A stretch of DNA of 64,000 nucleotides from Anastatus disparis (taxonomy: Eukaryota > Arthropoda > Insecta > Hymenoptera > Eupelmidae): positions 4,500,001-4,564,000 of the forward strand of contig JAFFSR010000314.1 of the NCBI GenBank assembly GCA_017163975.1. Reading direction: 5' to 3'. Under the pieces are notes generated by a model. It made no database searches, had not been told where the DNA came from, and saw only the letters and a list, made by a program, of their open reading frames with translations. Of this stretch, positions 32,165 to 44,100 are shown one piece after another. How positions within the stretch are numbered: position 1 is the stretch's first letter; the number at the start of each line of letters is the position of its first letter. The position numbers were made by a program, and so were the translations under genes.

Positions 32165-33850
32165 TAGTATGGAAGATTTCACTGAAATATTTCGAATTAT
32201 TCTACTGGAATATTTCAATGGAACCTTTCATGCAGATTATTGGAAGTCTTCACGGAATATTTCAGAATATTCCACTGGAATCTTCCATTGAAAGCTTCCA
32301 AGAATATTTCAGGAATATTTCAAAGGAATGTTCGAAAACTTTTTCGAAATATTCCATGTAATATTCACGAAAGATTTCTGAAATATTTCATAAAATATTC
32401 CATGTAATGTTTATGAATATTCCAGTAAAATATTTCATGAAAGATTCCAGAAAGATTCCATAAACATTTCGCTAGAAGATTCCGATAAACTTTAAAATCG
32501 TACAGCGGATAATTACATAAATCTTTCAGAACTGGTCAACTAAATATTCCACAGAAAGATTTAAGTAATCTTCCAGTGGAATATTTCATGAAAGATTTCA
32601 GAAAGATTCCATAAACATTTCACTGGAAGATTCCTAAAAACTTTCAAATCGTACAGTGGAATATAACATAAATCTTCCATAAATAGTCAACGAAATATTC
32701 CACAAAAAGATTTAAGTAATCTTCCAGTGGAATATTTCATTAAAGGTTTCAGAAAGATTCCAAAAACATTTCACTGGAAGATTTCTAAAAACTTTTAAAC
32801 CGTACAGCAAAATATTACATAAATCTTCCGTAAATATTCCACGAAATATTTTTCGCAAAGATTACAGTAATCTTCCAGTAGAATATTGCTTAAAAGATTC
32901 TAGAATGATTCCATGAAGTTTTCGTTGGAAGATTGCGCGGAACATTACGGAAGGTTTCCAGTGACGATGATAAGGAGATGTTTGTTAAATGGGAGTTTCA
33001 TCCCCAAGCGGTTGGAAGATACCTCACTTACTATTAAAGCGAAAGGGTATCAGCACTTTGATGTGCACAGTCGAAGCGAATATTTAAATGCGATTTTATA
33101 ACTAAATGTTTATGTATGCGTATATGTATTGATGTATAAGTGTAATGTGTTATTATATAATATATATACCATCCCCTCACAGCATTTCATATTTTCCAAA
33201 AATCTTCCAGAAACATTTCATGAAAGATGAGAGATTACCCAAACCTTCCATTTTTATATTCTTCAAATCTCTCAAGAGTATTCCATGGATTATTTCAATG
33301 TAGGAAGAATCAAGGACATACGAATATTACAGGAATATTTCACGGAAGATTCCTGAAATATTCCAAATCTTCCGTGCCAATATTCTGCGAATCTTCCATA
33401 AATATTCCACGGAATATTTTACGATAGATTTCTAAAATCTTCCAGAAATATTTCATGGAATATTTCATGGAAAATTCTTTAAATCTTTCGTGTATATTCC
33501 ATGAAAGATTCTTTAGATCTTACGTTTACATTCCATGAAAGGTTCATAAAATGTTTTAAATCTACCGTTTCCATATTCCGGAAATTTTCAATGAATGTTC
33601 CAACGGAATATTTCATGAAATATTCCTGCAAAATTCCTGAAACATTTCAATAAAAGATCTGAGATGTCCTAGATCTTCCAATGAAATATTCTTAGAATCT
33701 TCCAGTAATATTCCATGGAATATTCCAATATAGGAAGAATCAAGGACATACGAATATTACAGGAATATTCCATGAAAGATTCCTAAAATATTTCAAATCT
33801 TCGCTGCCAATGTTCCAGGAAGCTTCCTTAAATATTTCATGCTGTGTGGG
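32165..33850. repeat. GGAANNTTCC-type degenerate array with 151-bp higher-order units
   Basis: About 1.7 kb made of short words such as GGAATATTCC, GGAAGATTCC and TTCCATGAAAGATTC. A larger unit repeats with landmark GTACAG at 32500, 32651 and 32802 (151 bp apart). A ~120-bp segment at 33280-33395 (TAGGAAGAATCAAGGACATA) recurs at 33710-33830. A non-repetitive insert with a 62-codon frame occupies 32913-33101; it is not recognised. Confidence 0.75.
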
Positions 33851-33992
33851 TTGTTTATTATCATTTATACATTATTTAAATGTAGATACTGCGAATAACC
33901 ATAAACAACTGTAAATAAATTGAAGAATACAATTATTAAAAATAATTCAAAATAATTTTGATTTTAGTTTTTTTTACAACAAACTTTTTTTA

Positions 33993-34023
<31 letters not shown>

Positions 34024-34024
<1 letters not shown>

Positions 34025-35016
34025 GGAACATTTCAAACCAACTGGAAGAGCAGAAAAATAAAAATCTCTGAAACTCTGGGAATATATCCTGTCAGTTACT
34101 CAAAATGTGTAAAAAAATTTTCAAGGATTTAGATTGGGAGGATCAAGAGCCATAGATTCTTGAAATTTGGAAATTTTTCAAAATTTTTGGAAAAGTCCCA
34201 ACTTGATTTTTTTTTTCCTGAAAATCCTAATATTTTAGAGAGAAATTCATAAGAATACTTCTTTTTGTTAATGAAAAGCAGAGTTAGCATGATTCTTTAC
34301 AGACCTGAATTTCGAAGTTTTCTATTGGTTCTTATATGTATTACATGGTAATTGAAATTACTCATTGCTCCCCATTTCAGAAATTTCTTTTTCGGGCTTA
34401 TTTTCCTCTATTTCACGTGAACTTTGAAATGAATTTTTGATCATGTGATCATGTAAGTCAGAGCCATCAATAAGGAGTTAAAACAGTTTAAAATATATAT
34501 TATCATGTATGATTAATTTTTATATTGAAAATAAATTAGACATGAAAATATATATTTTAAACTGTTATAATTCCTTATTGGTGGCTCTTTCTTACACAGT
34601 CAAAAATTTATTTTCAAGTTGATAAAAAATAGAAGGAAATAAGCCCTCGAAAAGCAATTTCTAAAGTGGCAGACAATGAGTGATTTCAATTACCATGTAA
34701 TACATGTAAGAACCAATAGAAAACTTCAAAATTTAGCTCTGTAAAAAATAATGCTGACTCTCCTCTTCATCTAGAACAAGAAGAATTCTCATGAATTTCT
34801 CTCTAAAACATCAAAATTTTCAGAAAAAAAATCATAAAGTTGGTACTTTTCCAAAAATTTTGAAAATTTCCAAATTTCAAGGATCTATGGCTCTTGATTC
34901 TTCAAATTCAAATCCTTGAATATTTTTTTACACATTTTGAGTAACAGACAGAATATATTCTCAGAGTTTCAGCGATTTTTATTTTTTTGCTCTTCCAGTT
35001 GGTGTAAAATGTCCCA
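34024..35016. mobile_element. Large foldback MITE in AT tract
   Basis: The ends TGGAACATTTCAAACCAACT and the complement of TGGGACATTTTACACCAACT share GGAAGAGCA further in. The two ~490-bp halves are inverted copies around about 34520 (for example TTCTATTGGTTCTTATATGT near 34320 and its complement near 34710). It sits in TA repeats, as Tc1/mariner-type elements prefer, but no superfamily is proven. No protein. Confidence 0.75.
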
Positions 35017-35038
35017 TATATATATATATATATATATG

Positions 35039-36243
35039 GGTCAATCCACGTCAAACGGATAATGGCTCTGTCCAAAATTGTAGATCACTAAAAAAGTCGT
35101 GCATAGGCTCAAAATTTTCGTCTTACACTTTACTTTCTTTTGCAATGTGGCGATTTTAAAAAATTCAAAATGGCGGCCTTAATATGGTAACTCAAATCTA
35201 GAAATTTCATAAAAAATTTTCAAAAATTAATTTTTATTCATTTAAATCTGATTTTACATATCTTTTATATTAGAAATTAATTTAACGTTCGATTTTACAT
35301 GAGAATATAGTGTTGCACTAAAGGTAAAAAAATTTTACATTATCATCTGAAGGTCATATCGCGATACAATAGTTATTTCTCGAATTAATCATTGATAAAC
35401 GTCGATTAGTAAGAAAATGACGATACTGATAGGTAACTCGAGTCACTGAATCCAAATCTGATATCCGCTTAACCCTACCAGTCTCCATCAAGGTCATTTA
35501 AAGGTCAAATTTGATAAGATTAAGACACCTATAAGTTTTACGTGATGCTGGATCCGAATCCGAGACCTGTTGGAGTGTCAAACGACGTAATTACAGAAAA
35601 ATTCGTTTCAAACTGTGGTTTCTTGGAGGACAAAAATTTTCTTTTAGTCAATATTTGATTAATTTTTACGTAATTACGTCGTTTGACACTCCAACAGACC
35701 CCGGTTTCGGATTCAGCGACACGTAAAACTTGAAGGTGTCCTAATGTTATCAAATAATGAAAGATATTCATGATTTGACCTTCAAATGGCTTTCATACAG
35801 ATCTTGTAGGGTTAAGCAGACATCAGATTTGAATTCAGTAACTCGAGTTATCTATCAGTATCTTCATTTTCTCACTAATCAACATTAATCAATGAGTAAT
35901 TTGAGAAATAACTATTATTTCCCGATATGACCTTGCGATGACATTGTAAATTTTTTTTACCTTGAGTGCAATACTATATTCCTATGTAAAATGGAACGCT
36001 AAATTGATTTCTAATGTAAAAAAATATGTAGGATCTGATTTGAATAAATTAAAATCAATTTTTGAAAATTTTTTATGATATCTCTAGGTTTGAGCCGCCA
36101 TATTGGAGCCGCCATTTTGGATTTTTTTAAATTACCACATTTCAAAAGAAAGTAGAGTGTAAGACAAAAATTTTGAGCTTATATACGATTTTTTTGGTGA
36201 TCTACAATTTTGGACAGAGCCATTATCCGTTGACGTGGATTGA

Positions 36244-36245
<2 letters not shown>
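35039..36245. mobile_element. Large foldback MITE, GGTCAATCCACGTCAA ends
   Basis: GGTCAATCCACGTCAAACGG at 35039 pairs with the complement at 36245. Halves of about 600 bp fold around 35640, where CGTAATTACGTCGTTTGACA forms the inner stem. It is separated from the previous MITE by only an AT tract. The arms include ATGGCTCTGTCCAAAATTGT near both ends. Confidence 0.78.
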
Positions 36246-36290
<45 letters not shown>

Positions 36291-36724
36291 TTGCCGAAAT
36301 TAATCATTTTTTATCATAATATTATTTTTACAAATTTCACTATTATTTATTTATCATATAACAATCAATTCATAAAATTTTTCATAATTTCTTTAATTTT
36401 TCAGCTTTTAAAGTTAAAAGGCAGTAAATTAAATCAGTTAAAAGCAATCCTTTTGTGAAATATCTTTGGAAAAAGTTCATTAAAAATGAATGAAAATTCT
36501 TAAGAGAATTTTCTTTTGCAATAATGGTTTTGACTGAGGAAAATAAATTGATTGTTAAAAGACAGGGATTGTATAGTGCAATTGCTTTCATGTTAACTGA
36601 TATTCATATATTAGAATTTAATTAAATTTCAAACCAGTGCACCTCATTCGACATGCAATTGACTTCACTAATTCAGAGACCACAATATGTTCATTCAGTA
36701 CTGATTGATGGAGAATTTATACAG

Positions 36725-39700
36725 TTGGCTGATTCCATTCAGATTCAGATGCAGGCCGTCACTGATCAAATTTTTTTTTTTCCTCTAGGTAATAAATATA
36801 TCTTCTATTATGTATATAAAGATAAAATTTACCTCGTAGGACGCTCAAAAAAATTTTTTTTTTACTACAGCGATTCTAGTGTTGGATGTAAAAACGAAAA
36901 TTCAAAAATTGAAAATGAACCTCTACTTTTAAATGACTATAGCTCCGTAAATTTTTAACCTTATTGAGCGTTCTTTTGACTAAAGTGTGCGGAATTTTGT
37001 CTAGTTTAAAATGCAATCTCGATTTTTGTAATACAATTTGATCTTACTGAGTTATTTACGAAAAACCGAAAAAAAGCGATTTTTTCAAACACGATTTTCT
37101 CAAAAACTATATTTTTTTTTTTTGAAATTTTTATATGATTTTATACATAAAAAATACTAAATTTTAGGGTAGGTGAGAATATGCGATTTTGCCTTATTTT
37201 TTTTCAACAGATTTTTAAACGTTTTTTTTTATATTTTCGATTTTAAAACATTGATACCATGGCGCATTGTACTATTTTTCAAACTTTACGTATTCTTACA
37301 ACTATTTTCATGCTTTTATTTATTAATATATCAAGAATTTCAACAATAATCTTTAAAATAAACCCCGGATCAAATATTTTGATCAATTAGAACCAAAGTT
37401 ATGACGATTTAAAGTTTAAAAAAAAATACTGAAACTTTAAATAAATATATTTACTTTGAATTTTGAATTTTAAATTTTGAATTTGAATTTTAAATTTTTA
37501 ATTTTTAATTTTGAATTTTGAATTTTGAAAAGGTGAGTTTTTCAAATAATAAAATATATTATTTGGTCATTTTCAATGAACAAATAATATGCGATACAAT
37601 TAAGAAAGAACACTAATGAATTGAGAACTAATGTGAATAAAAAAATCCGAATTGAAATAAAACCTTTCAATTTACTTCTTGCCACTCATGTCTCGAAGTT
37701 TTGGCAGTGTAGATTTGGCTTCGTTCACTTTTCCAACAGTGAATCTTTTGAATACATTTAATTTCTTTTGCATTTCCTAACCATTCCATTTTTTTTATCA
37801 GTCGAAAAACTTTTAACTCATCCTTGCGGATAACAAGAATGTTAATCGACGAAGTATATTTTGATACGTGAGTGGCGAAATTTTCAGCGTTTTTAATAAA
37901 ATCTGCACTCTTCTTGGACAGATTATGCGTGGTAGCATAATGTTTAACTAAACCACCAATACCGTCACAAGCGCCTTTACCATGACCTGTTGCAGAAGAA
38001 AGCCATTTTCTGTTTACTTTTGAGTTTTGAAGCTCATAAAATTGATATCTATTTTTAAAATGACTGGCAGCTCCATCGGAAATGGTTATGATTTCATCAA
38101 GATCTTGCGCAATATGTTTTTGTTTTGAGTTATCGATGATTAAATTTATAGCCATTAGGGCATGAGACGAATCATGTTTAATATCGTTACAGACGGTGAC
38201 ATAACTGACTGTTTTATCATTTCCAAAATAGCATACCGACGTAAATATTGATATTTGGTTTTTATTCCGATGATAGCTTTGAATTTCATTTTAAAGCAGA
38301 ACTGTCCAATTTTCTGCAAAATTGACATGAATAACTAATTGGAAGTCATTATTGTTCGCTAAAAGTTTAACCTCTTTAATTGCTATACGTTGAATTTCTC
38401 TGACCAATTTATGAGCTCTTACAGTGAGAGCGCGCTCTCTTAACTCTATTAAGAAATTTTCAATTGTGCTAGTTTTATTCAGTAAATTTGATTTTTCCCA
38501 AACACCATAAATTATTTCTTCATATAAATCTTCTTCTGTCAAAGAAATCACTTGTAAATCAATAGAATCTCCAATGGGACATTCTTTAAATTCTCTTAGT
38601 ACACATTTCATATCATCTTTTGAACAAAAAAGTGAAGAACATATTTTCAATTCCAAATCTGCAGTGTCTTGTTTATTCTCTTTTTATAATTATTCAAAGC
38701 ATCTAACATAAGTTTAAGATTCTCGCAGTAAACGCAAAGACACGAATCGGTGGGTGGATCTGGTATAACCCACTTCGGTCTTAAAGCGTAGAATGTTGAT
38801 TTACCCATTTTTGTTTTCATTTCAGGATTTTCGTCTTTAAATAATTGATATATTTCTTTTATCCTTCGCGTAAGAAAGCGTTTGACTTTTTTAGTTTTTA
38901 TACCATTTTCTTTGATAGATACTGTGTCGCTTTTATTCGCACTTTGACGAGAACAATTAAAATCATCGTTCAGATAATAATCCTTTACTTTCATTACAAT
39001 TTCACTATCCAAAGAATGGCCACAATAGTTCTCAGACTGCTTGTAAATTTTTTTGTTATTTACCAACGATCGTGCTTGATCAATCATATAAATAGTTACA
39101 TTTGGTAAAACTGATAATAAATAATCTTTGGAAATATCACTTGGTATAATACTCAACAATCGCACTTTCTCAAGAAAATTTGAACAATTATCTAATGCAA
39201 CTTTAATATTCTCGAGCCATTATCATTTGTTTTACATTCATTATTTTCATTCAATGCGGGCAAATTCGTTATATCGTAGACTTTCATCATTTTACTTGCT
39301 ATTTGTGAATCAAATGCATCGTTTATTTGTTTTCTTTTTCGGAGAGCATAAGATTCTCGCATCTTGATATTGATACTTTGAGGCATTTTAATTGGTGAAA
39401 TGTTTAATTTCAAATTACTTGAAGTCTCGTTGAGCTGTTCTACCACAGCCTCACTATGAATAAAATCTTCCGAAGATTGTTGACTGCTTGAAGTCGATGA
39501 AATAGGCGCATTTTTCACTTCATCTAATAATATTTTGTAACACGAAGGGCATACTTTATCTTCTCTAGAGAAAGAAGTATTTGGATACAAGCGCTTCAAA
39601 GACTCCGTTAGATCACCTAATTCTCTAAGCGGACTTCTGGAGCAATCAGAAACAACGTTTTTGTGCCTTTCTTTTAAATCCTTGCACTTTATTTTGACAA

Positions 39701-40806
39701 TCAGTGATGCCATTATTGATATTCTGTTCAATAACAGATCGAAAAAAATAATTTTTCGTAAACAACTTTATTTTTTATCTTCCTTTTCTTATATTTTTAA
39801 ACGCGTCAAGTCGTTGATGAGAATGCAAAGAACGAATCATCGCCACCTAGTAGTGACATGCGTCAACTCCCTACAAAATAAATTCAAATTCTAGGCGCGA
39901 AATTCAAACTGATAAAAAAATTATATTCTTCAACAAAAAAAATTTTTATTATAATAATGTACCATAAAAAGAGGATAAATGGTTATATATTCTTTCATCA
40001 AAATAACTTTTTTTCTAAATTAAAAAATTTATATCTTCAGATTTTAATCTTTAACGAAAATTGCGTTTCCTCAATGTAAATATCATATTTATTTAAAGTT
40101 TCAGCATTTTTTTTTAAACTTTAAATCGTCATAACTTTGGTACTAATTGATCAAAATATTCGATCCGGGGTTTATTTTAAAGATTATTGTTGATATTTTT
40201 GATATATTAATAAATAAAAGCATAAAAATAGTTGTAAGAATACGTAAAGTTGGAAAAATAGTATAATGCGCCATGGTATCAATGTTTTAAAATCGAAAAT
40301 ATAAAAAAAAACGTTTAAAAATCTGTTTAAAAAAAATAAGGCGAAATCGCATATTCTCACCTACCCTAAAAGTTAGTATTTTTTATGTATAAAATCATAT
40401 AAAAATTTCAAAAAAAAAAATATAGTTTTTGAGAAAATCGTGTTTGAAAAAAATCGCTTTTTTTCGGTTTTTCGTAAATAACTCAGTAAGATCAAATTGT
40501 ATTACAAAAATCGAGATTGCATTTTAAACTAGACAAAATTCCGCACACTTTAGTCAAAAGAACGCTCAAAAAGGTTAAAAATTTACGGAGCTATAGTCAT
40601 TTAAAAGTAGAGGTTCATTTTCAATTTTTGAATTTTCGTTTTTACATCCAACACTAGAATTGCTGTAGTAAAAAAAAAAATTTTTTTGAGCGTTCTACGA
40701 GGTAAATTTTATCTTTATATAAATAACAGAAGGTATTTTTATTACTTAGAAGAAAAAAAAAAATTCTATCAGCGACGGCCTGCATGAATCTGAATGGAAT
40801 CAGCCA
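36725..40806 (-). mobile_element. DNA transposon with ~720-bp terminal inverted repeats
   Basis: TGGCTGATTCCATTCAGATT at 36725 and its complement ending at 40806 start inverted repeats that run to about 37449 and back to about 40089. Within them ACCTCGTAGGACGCTCAAAA and GGTAGGTGAGAATATGCGAT are easy landmarks. Between the repeats a transposase-like gene is encoded on the minus strand (39731-37667). Target duplication not resolved. TIRs of this length, together with this transposase, do not match a superfamily that I can name with confidence. Confidence 0.78.
37667..39731 (-). pseudogene. Transposase-like protein with HGKGxxDGxGG signature
   Basis: Four pieces join in order on minus: 39731-39192, 39165-38647, 38656-38291 and 38155-37667, with frameshifts near 39215 and 38660 and a TAA at 38291-38293 (probably from CAA). 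The N-terminal part has a Cys pair (KVCPSCYKILLDEV) and the middle has LRPKWVIP and CLCVYCENLKLML. The putative catalytic core has VIHVNFAENWTVL, ITISDGAASHFKN and SSATGHGKGACDGIGGLVKH. I recall this layout from uncharacterised metazoan transposon proteins; an RNase H-like DDD/E fold is inferred. If so, the first acidic residue (usually D-F-x-E-N) is Asn here. Size of the rebuilt gene is about 690 codons. Confidence 0.7.
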
Positions 40807-40849
40807 GTTATTATTTACCGGAAATTTAGAAAAGAGTCACCGGATTCGT

Positions 40850-41096
40850 GTGTATTATAATAATAAGGTAATTCATATGTATAGACAGTTTGAATCTTAT
40901 ATATTTACAAGATGAGTATAAGATTTATATAAACAGATTATTTCCAAACAAATCAGAATTAAGCACAGTATTCGAAACAGTACAATCACAAACGAATAAT
41001 TATGATTGTAGCGTTTTTGCAATGGTTTTTGCTGTTGCAGTACTTTATAATTTAGGTCCATGTTGTTTAAGATATAATGTTTCTCAAATGCGATAA
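40850..41096 (+). pseudogene. C48 (Ulp1-like) cysteine peptidase C-terminal remnant at Helitron 5' side
   Basis: From about 40880 the plus strand reads IDSLNLIYLQDEYKIYINRL, then TNNYDCSVFAMVFAVAVLYN, and ends SQMR. In Ulp1-family peptidases the Asp of the YDS motif and the Cys of the (N)xCG(V/I)FA motif are catalytic; the Cys is kept here and the neighbouring Gly is Ser. A frame change near 40870 separates the preceding VYYNNKVIHMY. Upstream sequence is lost at the edge of the long-TIR transposon (40806). Helitron-associated peptidase genes of this type are known in arthropod Helitrons, and the RepHel remnant begins about 50 bp downstream on the same strand. Confidence 0.6.
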
Positions 41097-41139
41097 CGTT
41101 TATAAAGAATTTTTAAAACGCAAAAAATAAAAATGTTTC

Positions 41140-44100
41140 CAGTTTTACAAAATTATAACAATGCAAAAATTAATTACGATAATCCACCGGATATGATAAA
41201 AAGGAGTTTTTGTCATGAGCAAGGTCTTAATCAAATACCATTTAATTTAGATTTCGCCGAGCTTGAAATATTATAAAAAAAACTTACAAATGCATTTATT
41301 GCCAGAACAAAAAAAGATCATGGAAACGTATCGTAAACAAAAGAATTTGAATCATGAAACAATTTTGATGGAAATTGACAATGACATTTCAGATAGAAAT
41401 TTTTAAAAACCAGATAATGATATAATGGGAATCGATGACATCCACTTGAATTATAACGATAATAAAATTGGGACAGTTGAGATTAAATTAAATAAAGAAA
41501 AAAAAGAATCAAAAGAAATAGATGAAAATGAAACTTTATTTGTAACAGAACTTAAGAGCTTGTCGAACCGGCCCCCTTCTAATAATATTTCCAATCCTAA
41601 CTTATGAATAAACGATGCATTTAATCAAGTTTTTTTGCTACAAAGTAGAAATTTGTAAGATTATACTCCAGTGCGGACAACTCAAGAAATTCAACAAAAT
41701 ATTAGACATATAAAGTTATAATAAAAACTTTTAATGTATCGTATTTTAAAGTTAGGTCTGTCAAGTTTGATATCTAATTTCCAATCCAAGCTCATAAAAA
41801 AATAATAAGTCTAAATGATTTTTTATTTTGACAAAAATCATTGTAGTGATATAGCTTTAGTACGGACAAGTCATTATATTTGTTTAATTTATTAATTTAA
41901 AAAGATACTGATATAATAAAAAAAGCAAAACTCAATTGCTGCAGCTCCGACATCCCGTTAATAGGTAAATGGTAACAGAAGAATCACATAAATATAAAAA
42001 AATTTCAGTAAAAGACATTATTATGGAAATGCGAGAAACAAAAAAGTAATGATAAATTAGAACGAAGACGTGTTCAAAAAACTTTACGTAAGAAAAAAAT
42101 TTATATGAAAATGAAAAAAAGACAACCAAATAAATATAAACAGAAATTAGAAAATACTAAGATAACAAAATGACAATTCAAGGAAACAATGAGTACTGAT
42201 AAATTTGAACAAATACGCGCGAATGAGGCTTTACGTAAGAAAGAAGCTTATATAAATATTAAAGAAAAACAACCAAAAAAATATGAAGAAAAATTAGAAA
42301 ATGTTAAGTGTAAACGATTAAAAATTGAAGATAATAATTATAAGGAAAATTAGAATAATAATAATCATAATAACAATCATAATATTGTATTAAACGAAGT
42401 TATTGATAAAACAATAAAGGGCAAAGTAGAAAAAAAATTAAAGAAATTAAATGAAAAAATTTTAACTGAAAAAATTAATTTGAAACTGATTGGTTGTATA
42501 GCAAATATATATTTCGATGAAAATCTCATATCTGAAAATTACATTGGTTCCGTGACGAATACATGTGTTTATTGTGATGCGCAGCATTCTGCTTTTTAAC
42601 ATACTAAAAGTAACGATTTCTCCAATTGTTGTCATAAAGGTAAAGTAGAATTGTTAGAAAATCCACCTTACCCAGAACGATTAATGTTTTGAGCAACTGA
42701 ATTTACGGAAGAAAGTATTGATTTTCGACGAAATGTTAGGTTGTACAATAATGCTTTAGCATTTGCAAGTTTCGATGCTAATTTTGATACATTGCCGAGT
42801 AAAGGACCACAAGTTATTAGAATATGTGGACAAATTTACCATAATGTATATGCGTTACATCCTAATAAAGATGAAGCACTTAAATATGGACAATTATATG
42901 TTTTAGATAATGAAATGGCAACGATTGAACAACATAAGTTTAATACAAACTCAACATTATTAAAACATTCAGATAACTTAATGAGAGATATTAATTCTCA
43001 TGCTAAAGCCTATAAAATGATGCATGAAGCAGGAGAAAAAGAACTACAACGATGGGCAAAAATCAATTGTCTTCTGAAAACTGTTACTATGCCTATTGTC
43101 CGCAATAATAATTACGATAAAAATAGATATAATCTACCTACCTGTAATGATGTAGCAATAGTATACGTTGGAGAAGACGATATGCCTCCTATTGAACGTG
43201 ATATTGTCATTTACCCTAAGTCTGATGAACCAATTAGTATACTAACAATTAGCAAACACACAGATCCTATGACATATTCGCTTATTCATCCTAATGGTGG
43301 TTTCGGATGGATGTCAAATATGAAAAATAAATTTGGAAAATCTAATATTAAAAATTTGCAATTTCATAATTATAAATTTAGTGTTAGAAATAAATTTAAT
43401 CCATTTCTTAATTTAGGAAAATTATCTCAACAGTTTATTGTTGATGCGTTTGTAAAAGTTGAAACCTCCAGATTATATTTCATACGAAAAAAACCAAAAC
43501 GTATTAGAAAGTGATTGTTACAAAGGTGTTATGGACTATTTACATAACAAAAAAGAATTAGATTATTCAATAATTGGAAAAATGGTAATATTACTAACAA
43601 ACTTTACAGGAAGTCCACGATTTTTAAAACAAAATTACATGGATTCAATAACACTTGTAAATTATCATGGTAAACCTGACCTCTTTGTAACTATGACCTG
43701 TGACCCACATTGGAAAGAAATAACTGAAAACTTGGAAATTTATAAAAATGCAATAGATAGACCAGATATTATAACAAAAGTATTTTATCAAAAAGTAAAA
43801 GAATTCAAAAATTTAGTAATAAAAAAGGGAATATTAGGAAAATGTATTGCATATAGTTATGTAATTGAATTTCAAAAACGAGGATTACCACATATGCATA
43901 TGTTGTTATTCTTAGATAAAAATGATAAATTTGACATTCCCGAAAAAGTTGATAAAATAATAAGTGCAGAAATCCCAAATAGAGGTATTTATCCAAAACT
44001 ATATAGTATTGTTAAACAATTTATGATACACGGTCCCTGTGGTATGCAAAATATAAATTGTCCGTGTATGGATAAAAATACGAAACAATGTACGAAAAAT

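Noticed and set aside
32913..33101. 62-codon frame inside the GGAANNTTCC array
   Set aside because: No family recognised and no supporting signal; too short to claim as a gene.
36653..36958. 101-codon plus-strand frame
   Set aside because: It lies across the start of the long terminal inverted repeat and has no domain; probably chance.
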